A DNA stretch of 64,000 bases from Karstenula rhodostoma CBS 690.94 (Eukaryota > Ascomycota > Dothideomycetes > Pleosporales > Didymosphaeriaceae), in NCBI GenBank assembly GCA_010093485.1, contig MU001492.1:2279122-2343121 (forward strand), in the 5' to 3' direction. Positions 22,941 through 34,413 of this stretch are shown piece after piece. Below the pieces are notes generated by a model. That model worked only from the letters and a program-made list of their open reading frames with translations. It did not search any database and was not told where the DNA came from. Made by a program: the position numbers and the translations under genes. Numbering within the stretch: position 1 is the stretch's first letter; every line of letters begins with the position of its first letter.

Positions 22941-23536
22941 TGTGGTACGATGACAAAAAACCGGAATGCCCTGCGTTACTTGGCGTAGCGGCCGACGCTC
23001 GTTACTCAAGCCCCCGAAATCTAATGCGTGCGTATAATGCGGATATGGATACCCTGGGAGAATGTGACTTGGTATGGAGGAATCACACGGCTGTCACATG
23101 TTTCTTGGCTGTTCTGGGGCTATCTAGCGGGATGATCTGGGCCTAAAAACACCATTTCGAATTGCATGACTTTTTCCTTTGCATGGGTTAGGAATTCATT
23201 GGAGGGACAATCAGCGCATCTTCACGTATGTTTTTGGCTAAAGGTAATTTTCTAGTAATGGGTACATGCATTGTTGTTGGGTACTGGCAAGTATATGCTA
23301 CGCGATGCGGTTCTAGGATTGTTGCGTTTGACATGGTCTGCGAAAGTGAAAATAAGCTCCACGTGACGTAAGGCTTGGCGCGCAACTGCGGCACGCCAAC
23401 GCGAAATGTCTAGAACTGGAAGCTGGCCCGCACGCGCCTTCACCTTCACGACCTGCAGCAATCCCCTCTCACCACACGTCCGCCCGCCTACTCTGAGCAT
23501 GTGTCGCAGAGCCTTGTAATCCAACCACCCGCAACC
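22941..23536. other. Intergenic, about 600 bases
   Basis: This is the 3' flank of the transglutaminase-like gene and the promoter of edc3. Nothing else is recognised. Confidence 0.6.
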
Positions 23537-26011
23537 ATGGCGACTGCACTCATCGGAATTTCTGTCACGGTCACGCTCCAGAACCCGCCGAACACGGTGG
23601 TTGAGGGCCTAGTCGCAAATGTCAACGCGCAGACATCCACGCTGACGCTGCAGAACGGTAGGGCAGATTCGAACGTGCAATGCAGCCTGAGGAAAACATC
23701 TAACCAACCGCACAGTCTTCTTCCCCGCTTCAGGACACCGTCTGAGCAGCTACCACGTAGAAGGGCACGCGATAGCCGACATCAGAGTTAATCACGCTGC
23801 ACCCGCTCAACCTCAGCCTCAACAACAAAACCCTCCGCCCGTCCAACACCAGCACTCGTACCCGCAATATCCCCAGCATGTGCCTGCGCCAGCGCCAGCG
23901 CCAGCGCCTCCCGCCGCGCGACCGGCGCCGCCACCCTTCGTGGACCCCGCCATCCTAAGCATGGGAAAAAGAACCTCTGCAGCCCCGACCCCTGCGCAGC
24001 CGCCGCCAGGTCCTCCTCTAGAAGCGCCTGCAACGCCAATGAAGCCTATACCAGCAGCCAGCACTGCGTCCTTGCCTCGGAACGCATCGCCGTTTGTTGG
24101 CGCGGCGAAACAACGCAGTGTTAGGAAGCCGAGCGCCGCGACGCTAGAGGGCCCCTTCTCATCGTTGGACATTGCAGATGCGGAGGAGCAGGATAGCGAC
24201 GACAAGACAGTGAAGCCCACGCTCCGCAGGACGAGCATCAACAAGACGCGCACTGGGAAGCCTATGGATGAGCCAGCTGCGCAGCCGGGGGTCCGGAATG
24301 AGGAGAACGGCAAGCGTACTAGACGTGGTGGCAAGTCTCGGAAGAAGGAGGTCGCTGCACAGGAGAAGCGCAATGGGAACGAGCTCTCGTCTCCAGACGC
24401 TAGGCGCAAGACGTAAGTACTTTGTCGATGCCAATTCCCATTCCACGCTCGGTTGTGTTGCGGTTGTTGCGCAAACTGACAATATGCAGCAAGGACAACG
24501 GTTGGAGAAACACACCGATGCTGCAGGACCCTGAACCGCAAGATAGGACTCCAGGAGTCATTGGTGGTAGCGTTGGGATGCAAGCAGCAAATGCCTCAAA
24601 CCGCAAAACACGGCGCCAGAAAGCGATGGATGCGACCAACGGCTGGGCCACTGAGGATGCGACCGACGTTCAAGAGCTTCCGGAATTCGACTTCGCCGCC
24701 AACCTTTCCAAATTTGACAAGCGTACTGTGTTTGACCAAATCCGAAATGAGGATACAACAGCAGATGAAGACCGCTTGGTGAGCTTCAACCGCTTAGCTA
24801 GGCCTGGTACACATGGCGGGAAGAACTTGCACCCTACGGAGAACGTGCTAGATGGTCACAAACTGAAGAGTGCGTCAGGTTCAGAGTCAGATGAAGAGGT
24901 GTCCGACTTTGGCAGCGGACGCAATTCCAGAAGAACTATGTCACGAGCTTCCATCAAGCGGATACCCACACGGCAAGGAAGCGGTATTCAGGGAGACATT
25001 GACACGCAAAGTCATGTCGGCGCACCGACGCTGCTAACACGTGCTGGCAACCGTTCGCTCATCACTCGACCGATTCAATACGCCTCGTCGTCACATGCGA
25101 CAGGAAGCCCCAAACCAGGCCGGATAACTACACCTCCAGACTCTCCTATGCTCGATTCGGCATTGAAAAGCTGTCTGCGACTTTCCAACAGCAATCGCAA
25201 ATGTCATACAATCACCCCAGGCGGTATGCTCGCTGTTGAGGAAGTCGCTGAGGTCGAGTACGGGCTTACCGAAGAGATCATGGCTGAAAACGGTGGCCGC
25301 GGCATCGCTGAAGTAGCCCTCTCAGCCATCAACCCAGGAGGCCGTCGCCTCGCTCGCGACAACCCCAATGCGCGCCCCGTCGTCGTCGTTCTCGCTGGGA
25401 ACCACCGCGGTGGCGCTCGAGCCATTGCCGCCGCACGCCACCTTCACGCGCGAGGCCCTAAGGTCATGGTTGCGCTCCTGGCCTTCGAGCGAAACGCCGA
25501 TTGGGACCGCGATGTCAGGAAGCAAGTTGATCTGTTCAAGAAACTCGGCGGAAGCGTACGGGCGTGGTCGGACACGGAAGACGCTCTCAAGAGACTGCAG
25601 GCGCCGCCCGAGCTCATCATCGACGCGCTGCTCGGCCGACACCGCGAGTTCGACGCCCTCGGCGATGAGGACAGACGCACTGTTCTCGCCATCGTTGGGT
25701 GGGCGAATAAGTCCCGCGCTGCGTGCCTCGCGGTCGAGTCGCCCTCTGGCGTGGGCGGCAGCACGGGCGAGGTCGCCATCTTGGAGGGCGAACCGCTCGA
25801 GGTGCGCGCAAAGTACATTGTCTGCTTGGGCGCACCGCGATCCGGGTTACTCAAAGCGTTGCAGAACGGAGCAGGCAGGGATCCTCGCTGGGCGATCTGG
25901 GTCGTCGACATCGGTGTCAATCGGCCGTGGAGGAATGCAGGTGTTGGTGGAGGGAAAGGGATCAAGTTTGGCGAGGAGTGGGCTGTGCAGGTTGAGTTTG
26001 TGGAGGGCTGA
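23537..26011 (+). CDS. edc3: Enhancer of mRNA decapping 3
   Basis: A P-body scaffold that binds Dcp2 and activates mRNA decapping. Exons 23537-23657, 23716-24412 and 24490-26011 give 2340 bases and 779 residues. Domains in order are an N-terminal LSm fold (MATALIGISVTVTL, VVEGLVANVNAQTSTLTLQN, then FFPASGHR across the first splice), a long disordered region with a GCGCCA-repeat-coded Ala/Pro run near 23880, an FDF motif (LPEFDFAANLSKFDKRTVFDQI) that recruits the DEAD-box helicase Dhh1, and a YjeF_N Rossmann-like domain from about residue 500 (RPVVVVLAGNHRGGARAIAAARHL) to the end. All parts expected of a fungal Edc3 are present and intact. Confidence 0.95.
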
Positions 26012-27552
26012 GGGAAGCTAAAGACGAAGTGAGATGGAGGGAAGGGAACGAATAAGCATGATTGTATGATAGCATGGCTCCTGATGCATTGCGCGGCGTT
26101 TCTGCTTTACGTTCTTCGGCACTGGTAAGTGGGAGCTTTGGTGGGTGCCCACGTTTACCATAAGAGAGCTGCGGAGCCGGCTAGCGAAAAGTATCTTACG
26201 AGTTCACGTGTACGGTGAGCCTTCTGTGCGTAGACTTTCTTGTTGAGCGAGAGCAAAGGCCTCGCCCGGGCTAAAGCGTGCAGCGCAAGTGCTATCTCCA
26301 GCTATCACACCACTGGAAGAAGCAGAGCAAGGCTGCGTAGCACCAAACTGCCCACGCCGGGACTAGAAAATGCAGTGTCGTGTCGAATATGCGGGAAGAA
26401 CACGACGGGGAGGCAACGAGGCTCGTGGACGTCTAATGCCGTCCCGGCTAGGGGATGCAGTGTCTCGCGACATGCACGTCATCGCCGCGGACTAGAGAAT
26501 GTTGTGCTTCCGCGGGGGGCGCTGTGGGTCTTGACTGAGTCTCGACTCTCTTGTGCTAACCCCGTCTATCGTTTTCCGGCGCGGTTGGGAAGGGGGGAGA
26601 TGGGTGTGGGCAGGTGAGGGGGGTGGTGTCGTGCGCGTGACGATACCCATGTAGAGCGGGGACTTTACTTTGGGAGTCGCGGATCTCTGTCCTGGTGTCC
26701 TGGGTGGATGGTCTGGGCTGGGTTGGGGTTGGCGGGATGTATGTTGGTTATCTCATGCTGTGCTGGGGGATCGGAGAAGATTGGAGGAAGGTATGAGTGA
26801 GATAGGGATGATGCGGGTGTCATGTCACATGTCTGGTTTTCCACGAATTTATTGGTTTTTTTCGGGGGTAGCGAATGCCGGAAAGAAATTGTGTGAGGGT
26901 GCGAGGGCGTGAGCTTGTGAGGGTGGTAGGGTAGCGAGGTATGGTCGGCGACGAGGTGGATGGTGTGATAACTGGACAGAAGATTCATATCATACTGGAG
27001 GTACGGTTTTAACATCGAGCTACTTATATTCTGAATTCTGCAGGCACCCAAAAGTGGGGGGAAATGTGCGAGGGTGTACGGGTGCTATGCTGGCGCAGTG
27101 TGAATATGGTAAAGGAGTTGAAAAGCGAAAAGTGGAGAGGGCGAAGTGAGTAGGTTTACATCTTAAACACTTTTCCACTTTGCCTTCTGTTGTAACATTT
27201 TTTTAAATACGCTTATTTTTGAGCTGTTAACTAGGGGAAACACCTTTTTGTAAAAGAATTTGTACTCCACACTCGATAACTCGATGTTTTTGTCATTTTT
27301 CCCTCCAGAAACACTTTTCCAACCCGACGATGAGCGTTGGCAGGTAGTCTCGTATCAAAATTTAAGGGGTGAGGAAACGCAACTTGGGGTATTTAAATAG
27401 GTGGTGGTTGGTTGTAAGCTCATTTCGCGTTATGAACACGATTCTCCTACAAGAGGTTGTAACAAGGTGAACACCTTCCACCTCCTATCCTAAATCGAAA
27501 CTTTACAGTCCACTCTCTGTACCAATCGGCTCAACTAGTTCCCCCTCCAGTC
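26012..27552. other. Intergenic, 1.5 kb, with an AT-rich patch
   Basis: This is a convergent 3' region between edc3 and the M20 gene, longer than needed for two 3' UTRs. The part before 27,000 is GC-rich and has three loose copies of a GGACTAGARAATG-like motif (26357, 26446, 26488). From 27,160 to 27,310 it turns AT-rich with T runs. A short palindrome AAGGTG-AA-CACCTT is at 27464-27477. No gene or RNA is supported. Confidence 0.5.
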
Positions 27553-28952
27553 TCACGCCACCTCCTTCGCCCTCTCCACATCCCTCCTCCACTCCTCCCT
27601 CGCCTTTTCTAACATCCCCTCCACACAACAAACCTCCACCGCCGTCCCCGCCAGCGCCTTCCCCACCCTCACCGCCCGCCCAAACGCCTCCCTTGTCCCG
27701 CTCGCAACCTCAAAATCCTTCGAATGATTCGCCCCTCCCTCCGGCCCTGGGGGAATAGAAAAGCTCGCGTTGATGCTGGGGAGGACGTAGCTCAGGTTGC
27801 CTTGGTCTGTAGAAGCTTTTACGTACGTGGGTTGATCTAGAGGAGGGATAGGGGGGTCTGGAATGTCCGGTAGAGCGCTGAAATGTCGCGTGTACGCGGA
27901 GGCGAGGACGCGGTTGGGGATGTGGTCTGCGTAGCCTGGCGATACTTTCACCTCAAGGCGGGCGCCGGTGGCCTCTGCGCCGGCGCGGAGACAGGCTTCG
28001 ACTTTTCGCTGGAGAACTTGCAGGCGGGAGGAGGAGGGTGCGCGAATGACAAGGGCGCCTGAGGCGTAAGCGTGGATGATGTTGGGTGCTGCGCCGCCGT
28101 TGGTGATGTGCATCCCTACGATGTCGTCGGGGCGTAGTTGCTGGCGGAGGACGCTCAAGGCGTTGTAGGCGATGATGAGGGCGTCGAGAGCGTTGATGCC
28201 AAGCCAAGGGGTGTTTGCTGCGTGTGCGGCTTTGCCGAAGTATTCGACTTTGAGGCGGGTGAAAGCTGTGGTGCGGACGAGGGCGCTGTTGTTGTATAGG
28301 CCTGGGTGCGAGATGAGGCTGATGTCTACATGGTCGTAGGCACCTGCTTCAAGAAGTAGAACTTTCCCGCCTTTTGGGGAGGGGTTCTCTTCGCCGGGGG
28401 TGCCGATGAGGTGTATTAAACCGGGAAGGTCGTGCTTGGATAGAATGTGTGCTGTTGCGAGAGCCGCTGCTACAGAGGCAGTTGCGATGAGGTTATGACC
28501 GCATGCATGGCCGACACCCGGAAGAGCATCTAATCGGGTATGTCAATGAGGTACGAGTAGTGAATGGACCGGTACCGCATACCCATCTCGGCATTGAACG
28601 AGACGGCGGGGCCGTGCCTGCCAGTGTCGAATATTGCTGTCCATGCTGTTTCTAGTCCGAAGGCATTGGGAGTAACTGCCCATCCCTTTTGTGATCGCAT
28701 GAAATTAGTGATCGCATCGTGTGCTTTGTGCTCTTTGAACGCGAGCTCGGGTTCATCATGTATATATTTGTTGAGCGGCCAAAGTGTGTCTTGCAAAGTG
28801 TCGACATAGCCATCTATCTCAGACAGATACTTTGGAGAATTTGCTTCTACGCTATGGATTGGAGTCTGCTTGGTCATGGATATGAGAATGTAATCGTATG
28901 TTTCCGACTCTTTCACGTCCATGTTTGGAACGCGCGGGCGCAAACTAGCCAT
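27553..28952 (-). CDS. M20-family amidohydrolase/peptidase (ACY1L2-like)
   Basis: A metal-dependent hydrolase of the M20 family, close to the PM20D2/ACY1L2 group that cleaves dipeptides or N-acyl amino acids. Two exons, 28952-28583 and 28529-27553, give 1347 bases and 448 residues. The splice joins FNAEM to DALPGVGHACGHN, which recreates the metal site (Asp and HACGH). The second metal region is IGTPGEENPSPKGG (paired Glu). The dimerisation domain follows (YFGKAAHAANTPWLGINALDAL), and the last His is near NHSKDFEVA. No signal peptide is seen, so it is probably cytosolic. It faces the oxygenase gene at 29343 with 390 bases between starts. Confidence 0.9.
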
Positions 28953-29342
28953 TAGTATAGCAGGACTGAGAGGTACTATGCTGGCGCGATGATGTTACCT
29001 GGGCCATGCAAGCCGATAGTGCATATAATGCAGCAGCATGCGGTCGGAGCATGGCTAAGCTCCCCTGCGTGGGAAGTGCCCATGTGCCATGGCTTGACCG
29101 GGTAAACTCCCCGCCGGAATAAAAGGTCCCGAGAATTATGGGTTACTGCATGTGGCAATGAAAGGTGCCACATCCGTGTAATCTATGTAGCAAGAAGGTT
29201 GTATTTACCAGGAGTGGATCGAGCTACGAGTTAGTACTCGATGCCGGCAGTTGCACGTTCTCGCCGCATCCAAGATTGTCGTTCGTAAGCTGTAGGAAGA
29301 GCTCCTGTCCATTCTCACTGTTACCACAGAAGCATACCCAAG
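28953..29342. promoter_or_regulatory. Shared upstream region of M20 and oxygenase genes
   Basis: These 390 bases separate the divergent start codons at 28952 (minus) and 29343 (plus), so the two genes could be co-regulated. I see no known operator. Confidence 0.5.
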
Positions 29343-30194
29343 ATGAACGAGAAAGCACCACCAATTACTGAGCTTCCCGAGAAACGCCACGTGCAGACGA
29401 CTTTCAACTACTGGGACGATCCTGGAGATGGTTCCAAGCCCACTCCAATAGTAATTGGAGGAGGCAGAATATCGAACAAACGCCCTCATCTTCCTCACGA
29501 TTTTGTTGTCACCGATATATCTGGTGACGAGGATAAGTACACCCTCGACAGCCACGGCTTTCAATACTGCCGCCACGAGAGCCTCGAGAAAGATTTCGTC
29601 GACGAGCATGCCATCCAGACGCTGTACTATGATCAATGTCGGCAATTTCTGAAGGACGTCACCGGAGCTTCTCGGGTACACATCTTCAACCACAAGGTTC
29701 GCCGCGGACCGACGCAGTGGCACCACCTAGGGTTCAGTAACCTCACCAATCGCGGCCCTGTGACCCGAACGCACGTGGATCAATCGTACGATGGAGCGGA
29801 ATTGAGGCTACGATGGGAGTTTCCAAAGGAAGCAGACGAGCTGGTGAAAAGGAGGTACCAGATCATCAACGTTTGGAGGCCTATTGCAACGATCCAGAAA
29901 GATCCCATTGCGACCGCGGATTCGAGTTCTGTCCCAGATTCTGATCTAGTCGCGGCGAATATGACCGAGGATGGCTTCAAAGGAGAGCAATGGGTTGTAC
30001 GACATAATCCAGCTCACCGCTGGTATTACAAGAACCTATTGACGCCCGATGAAGTGCTCTTGATCAAATGTTTTGATTCAACTACATGGGTAGCACGAAG
30101 ATCGCTCCATTCCGCTTTCGAGGATGCTGCTCATCGCGACAAGGAGTCTCGGCAGAGTATTGAAGTAAGGTGTTTGGTTCTCTATGACGCTTAG
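29343..30194 (+). CDS. AsaB/CmcJ/GA4-desaturase-like Fe(II)/2OG oxygenase
   Basis: An intronless 283-residue member of the fungal family that includes gibberellin GA4 desaturase, AsaB and CmcJ/NvfI-like proteins, many of which act on secondary metabolites. The first iron-binding pair is visible as THVDQS (about His144 and Asp146). The family block HRWYYKNLLTPDEVLLIKCFDS follows, then a distal His in RRSLHSAFED and the Arg of QSIEVRCLVLYD that would bind 2-oxoglutarate. The N terminus (TTFNYWDDPGDGSKP) is also typical. The length is normal and all key residues are present, so the enzyme should be active. The substrate is unknown. It lies head-to-tail with a second, unrelated 2OG oxygenase at 30798. 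Confidence 0.88.
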   Translation: MNEKAPPITELPEKRHVQTTFNYWDDPGDGSKPTPIVIGGGRISNKRPHLPHDFVVTDISGDEDKYTLDSHGFQYCRHESLEKDFVDEHAIQTLYYDQCRQFLKDVTGASRVHIFNHKVRRGPTQWHHLGFSNLTNRGPVTRTHVDQSYDGAELRLRWEFPKEADELVKRRYQIINVWRPIATIQKDPIATADSSSVPDSDLVAANMTEDGFKGEQWVVRHNPAHRWYYKNLLTPDEVLLIKCFDSTTWVARRSLHSAFEDAAHRDKESRQSIEVRCLVLYDA

Positions 30195-30797
30195 CTAGTT
30201 CTTGGATGCGCAAGTTTCACTCTGTTGTTGGTATCTCCTCGAGGACCAGATATTGATAAGCTGAGGGGTAGTGACCATCTTGCCGATAGTGTTGTATGTA
30301 CCCTCCAAGATAGGTTAGATAGCAACGCAGAGTGCGGGGAGCTTCGGCCATACGCATGTGACTTCCTACACATTCGTTCCTTGAAAGCGTTAGCTGCCCC
30401 TCTACTAATCATATAGTCCGATTTACCGGCTTGGCGCAGCTCAGGGTAGCAAATGCCGCTCCAGTCAATCAGGCGAATGTACATGGACCGTCCTGGTGAT
30501 GCAACACAATGGATTCGTGGACTTTCTTGGGTTCACAAGCGATGTGGAGCAACCACTCTGGGAGAATGTGGTGCACCGTGGGGAGCGGGGGAGCGAAACA
30601 AGATCGCCATCTATCTTGTGGCAATTGTTGATTTGTACGGGCAGCGATTAACGTCCTCGTCGGCATTGAGCCACGCGAAGTTAAGGTATATAAGCCGTAT
30701 CTCGAGGAAACCTAGAGCTCGTACGTTGCGATCTGGTAGGAGAAAAAGAGAGCTCCCTTTATCGATATCCCACAATCAGCAACTCTCCCTGAACGTC
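30195..30797. promoter_or_regulatory. Intergenic with TATA box for the oxygenase at 30798
   Basis: A TATATAAG sequence at 30687-30694 lies 104 bases before the downstream ATG, a good core promoter position. The remainder carries the 3' flank of the upstream oxygenase. Confidence 0.55.
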
Positions 30798-31969
30798 ATG
30801 GCTCCCCAGGTTGATGCCCCAAAGACCGTCGAATGGCAGGGAAAGCGGGTTCCGGTCTGGTCGATGCGGACAGTTGACTACGGCCTACTGCTTTCGCAAG
30901 ACCCCGCCGAGGTTGACAACGTGCTGAAGGCTTGTCTCGAGGATGGATACTTTTACCTCAACCTGAACAACATTGATGGTCGTCGCATGCTCGGTGACCA
31001 ACAAGAGACTCTCAAGCTCATGCATCGCTTCTTCGAGTCCCCGATTGAGCAAAAGAACGAATTTGGACTGATATCTTCCCACCTCGGATACGAACCTCAA
31101 GGCAGTCGCACTGGTGCCTTTGGAGCCGGAACCAAGGACGGATACGAGATGCTGAAGGTCTCCCGTGATGAGATTCAGAGGGGTAGCCCCAAGGTCCCGT
31201 CTCCCATCAAGAACAACGGCGATCTTGGCATATTGGAAAACTCTATTGGCAGCTGCAACACCATCACCAAGGTCATCCTCTCGGCCCTCTCGACTGGTAT
31301 GGGGTTGGTTGGAGCTTCGCGCTACGAAAACCATCACCGCAACGACAAGCCGTCGACCACCACGGTAAGTGAGCTTGAGGAGTTAGGTGCTTGTCGTGTT
31401 TGACTGATCTTGATTAGTTGTCGATGATGCACTACCTCCCTTCAGAAATCACAGGCCCGAAGGAGGTCGGTCACCAAAAACACACCGACATTAGCTCTTT
31501 GACACTGCTTTTCAGCGAGCAATGGGGTCTCCAGGTCCGACCTCCGGGGACTTGCGGAGCGCGTGAGATGGGTTTTGTTGAGCCTAAGAAGGGCTGCGCT
31601 TTCGTCCACGTTGGTGACTCGTTGCGGTTCGCGAGTGGCATGAAGATGCAGTCGTGCATCCACCGTGTTGTGCCTTTCGACCCCAAGGAGCACCGCTACT
31701 CGATCGCTTACTTCCTCCGCGCCGAGGACGATACCATGTTCATGGACAGCGAGGGTCGCTACGTGACTGCTGGACAGTGGCACGACCAGAAGTTCAAGGC
31801 TTTTACGGACCCGTGGATGTATCAGCTTCAGGCGCCGAAGACGATGATCCTGGGCGGAATGACCGAGGACGGTGAGGATGACCCTTTGCAGCAGGAAATC
31901 GAGCCGGCGTCTGAACCTAGTCCTGTTGGTGCGAAGGCGCAGCTTGCTCCTGTTTCCGTCCACGCATAG
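30798..31969 (+). CDS. Isopenicillin-N-synthase-like Fe(II)/2OG oxygenase
   Basis: A plant/fungal type 2-oxoglutarate dioxygenase (DIOX_N plus 2OG-FeII_Oxy). Exons 30798-31364 and 31418-31969 give 1119 bases and 372 residues. The N-terminal domain reads VDNVLKACLEDGYFYLNLNN. The iron site is QKHTDISSLTLLF (about His211, Asp213) with the distal His in SCIHRVVPF and the co-substrate Arg in HRYSIAYFLR. The true start is MAPQVDAPKT at 30798; the frame is open upstream but with no support for coding. The C-terminal 40 residues are acidic and probably disordered. Such enzymes often sit in metabolite clusters; next to the AsaB-like oxygenase this is suggestive, but no polyketide or peptide synthase is in view. 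Confidence 0.9.
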
Positions 31970-32459
31970 GCTACTGTAGTACTTGAATCAATTTATGAAT
32001 CAAATTGTCGCGTGCTTGACAAGTCGGACAGCGTGGTATGTCAGTAGAAGAATGTGACTGAAGAAGGGAGCAGTCGCGACGTAATGCTTTTTGGATATCC
32101 TAACCGAATCAGCTTTAGTGCACCAGCTATCCAGCGTTGAAAGTTATCACGACGGCTGCGACTCCATTTCTCGTCCTCATAAATCTCTGCGGATGTAGTC
32201 GCATATCCCGTTCGTGTCATCCAACTACTGGTGTGTCGGTTACAAGTCTATACTCGAATCCGCTATATTTCCATCATGGCTGATGTAAACGGCAGCTTAA
32301 ACAGCTTGAGACATATACATTGATATTACATGGTACACATAGTCCTTACATGCGCGAAGAAAGATCGCGAGAGCACAATTCCTCGGATGGTCCGTCCCTT
32401 CCGGCTGTAGTCCTGGGACTTCTGGGTATATACAAGATGTATGTTCGAGAGGCTGCTTT
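31970..32459. other. Convergent 3' region
   Basis: These 490 bases lie between the stops of the IPNS-like oxygenase and mitochondrial IF-3. No gene is recognised. Confidence 0.6.
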
Positions 32460-33374
32460 TTACCATCCGCTTGCAGCAAGCGCATCTCTTGGGGCGACTG
32501 TCTCGCCCTTCGTTTTGTTTATGTATGCAGTATCCTGGGCCTTTTCCGGCCTGGTTCTTTCCTCCTGGTTGATATCCTTTTCCGAATTGGTATCTTTCTC
32601 CGGCTTAGCCTTTTTACCCGCATTGGTCTCCTGAAGCTTCGTCCCCTGAAGTACAACGGTCAAGGTACCACCTACATCTCCCTCCCTCTTGACCTCTCCG
32701 GCGCCCTTACAGTCATCCACAACATCCGTAACGGCTTTCAACACGCTCTTGGCCTCCGCTTCGGTTGCCTTCTTCCCTCTCTTCTTCGGTTTAAACAGAA
32801 CCTCAACCTTCTTTCCATCTTTCAAAAAGTCGTTTAGCTTCTCCAGCCTGTGCTTCAAATCCCCGCCCGCAATGGCCCAGTTTAACTCGAGGTTCTTTGT
32901 ACTGGGACCCTTTTCAAGTTTCCTAGCGACCTCAATCTTTCTGTTGTATTGGTTTCGGAGGTCGATTTTTGTTATGATCTTGCATGTTGGGAGATGCTCC
33001 GGATCCGGCTCGCCAAACTCGTCGACCTGGCCTTCGGAGATGAGGAGGAGGTGGTGTGTTACGCGGTTGAACTTGCGCATTGCATCATTGAAAAATACGT
33101 TGGGGATGAAAGTACCGTTCTGGTCAATCAAGTTGATTACGTCGGCGTCAATAGCGTTGTCGAAGGTGTAAATGTCGGAGAGGGCTTGACGTATTGCTGG
33201 TGCTTTTCTTGGCCCGCCAACTTTTGTGCGCACAGAGGTAACCGGAAGTAATGCCGTGTTTCGGGAGAATGTGGGCGCGCATCGAAGCGGGATCTGAAGA
33301 CGAGGAGCGAGATTTGGTGCGACGAAGACGCGATAGAGCGCGCGGGAGGTGCAGCTCAGGTGATAGCGGGACAT
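32460..33374 (-). CDS. Mitochondrial translation initiation factor IF-3
   Basis: The organellar IF-3, which keeps the mitochondrial small subunit free and helps select initiator tRNA. It is a single exon of 304 residues. The N terminus is basic and Ser/Arg rich (MSRYHLSCTSRALYRVFVAP), typical of mitochondrial import. An IF-3 N domain includes DVINLIDQNGTFIPNVFFNDAM, and the C domain includes ELNWAIAGGDLKHRLEKLNDFLKDGKKVEVLF. After about residue 245 there is a highly charged low-complexity tail (Lys/Glu/Thr) that the bacterial protein lacks. It faces the Atg16-like gene with 319 bases between starts. Confidence 0.88.
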   Translation of the reverse strand: MSRYHLSCTSRALYRVFVAPNLAPRLQIPLRCAPTFSRNTALLPVTSVRTKVGGPRKAPAIRQALSDIYTFDNAIDADVINLIDQNGTFIPNVFFNDAMRKFNRVTHHLLLISEGQVDEFGEPDPEHLPTCKIITKIDLRNQYNRKIEVARKLEKGPSTKNLELNWAIAGGDLKHRLEKLNDFLKDGKKVEVLFKPKKRGKKATEAEAKSVLKAVTDVVDDCKGAGEVKREGDVGGTLTVVLQGTKLQETNAGKKAKPEKDTNSEKDINQEERTRPEKAQDTAYINKTKGETVAPRDALAASGW

Positions 33375-33693
33375 TGTTTGTGGTGGTGAAAAGAGTGACT
33401 GGATGAAAGGAAGGCAGACACAAAGTCAGATGACGGCGACGGTGGAATCGAAGACTGAATACGAGACGAAGGCAAGCTCAAGCTCCCATGCGCAAACGAA
33501 TGTCGAAGCTTTCGGGAAGGCGCACGGACCCTATGACCTCCGACGCCCCCGCATCCACAGCGTGCTGCACTCGTGAGCTCTATGGCTCGCCCAGGGCAGC
33601 TGCAGCCTTGCTGAACATAGACCGCACCATGATACGACAACACACTGCGTCGCACAGATCTGCCCTCACGACCGACCTCGTTCACTTGCCGCC
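33375..33693. promoter_or_regulatory. Shared promoter of mtIF3 and the Atg16-like gene
   Basis: These 319 bases lie between divergent start codons at 33374 and 33694. No specific motif is recognised. Confidence 0.55.
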
Positions 33694-34413
33694 ATGACAA
33701 CACCGACTTCGGCCACCAAAGCCCCGCCACGCGACCCGCTGGAGCAGTACTTGAGAAGCCTCGAGATACGCGACAGGCGCGAAAAGAAACATGAAAAGTA
33801 TATCAACATCAGTAAGCATGGTCTAAGCCTACTGGCGCTTGGGGAACCGTCCAAGTACTGATCTATCGTAGTCACCGACTACGCGGACAAGGCAGCCGCG
33901 AAAGAGAAGGAGCGTCTCAGTGCCGAGCGCGACGCCCCCGAACCTGCCACACCCGACATCAAGTCCCGATCCAACTGGCGATATAGCAGGTCGTCCCCCG
34001 TACCTTCACCTGCAGACCCGGCGCACATCACCCAGCTTCGCGCCGACCTCGCGTCCTCCAACAAGATCCGCTCAGAAAAAGAAACCGAGCTGAAAGCCGT
34101 GGAAGAGGAAAGGAATAAATTAAAATTCAAGGCCACCACGCAAGCTCGCTGGATTGAGGAGCTGGAGAAAAAGACCAAGACGCTCGAGAGGAGGGTCAAG
34201 GACACAACCGAGGAGCTGAAGGGCCAGAGACAGCTGGCGGAGCACGCGCAGGATGAGATGATGGTGATGCAGATGGAGGTGAACGCGAAGGACAAGGATT
34301 TGAAGAAGGCGGAAGCCGATGTCCAAATGTTGACAAGCAGGTGGATGCAGGAGAAGGGCGAGGATGCTCGGAGGATGAACGAGGCAGTGGAGAAGGCTCA
34401 GAAGAAGCGGTAG
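33694..34413 (+). CDS. atg16: Atg16-like autophagy protein
   Basis: A small coiled-coil protein that resembles fungal Atg16, the partner of Atg5-Atg12 in the conjugation complex that lipidates Atg8. Exons 33694-33811 and 33872-34413 give 660 bases and 219 residues. The N-terminal helix (PLEQYLRSLEIRDRREKKHE) matches the Atg5-binding type of helix with its YL...L..RD.RE pattern. A linker with TPDIKSRSNWRY follows, then a continuous coiled coil from about residue 95 to the C terminus (ITQLRADLASSNKIRSEKE onward). No WD40 repeats are present, as expected in fungi. Other coiled-coil proteins cannot be fully excluded. Confidence 0.75.

Noticed and set aside
27450..27480. GTTGTAACAAGGTGAAC resembling the 3' end of 18S rRNA
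   Set aside because: Only a short partial match; the flanking sequence is unlike rRNA or ITS, so it is taken as chance.
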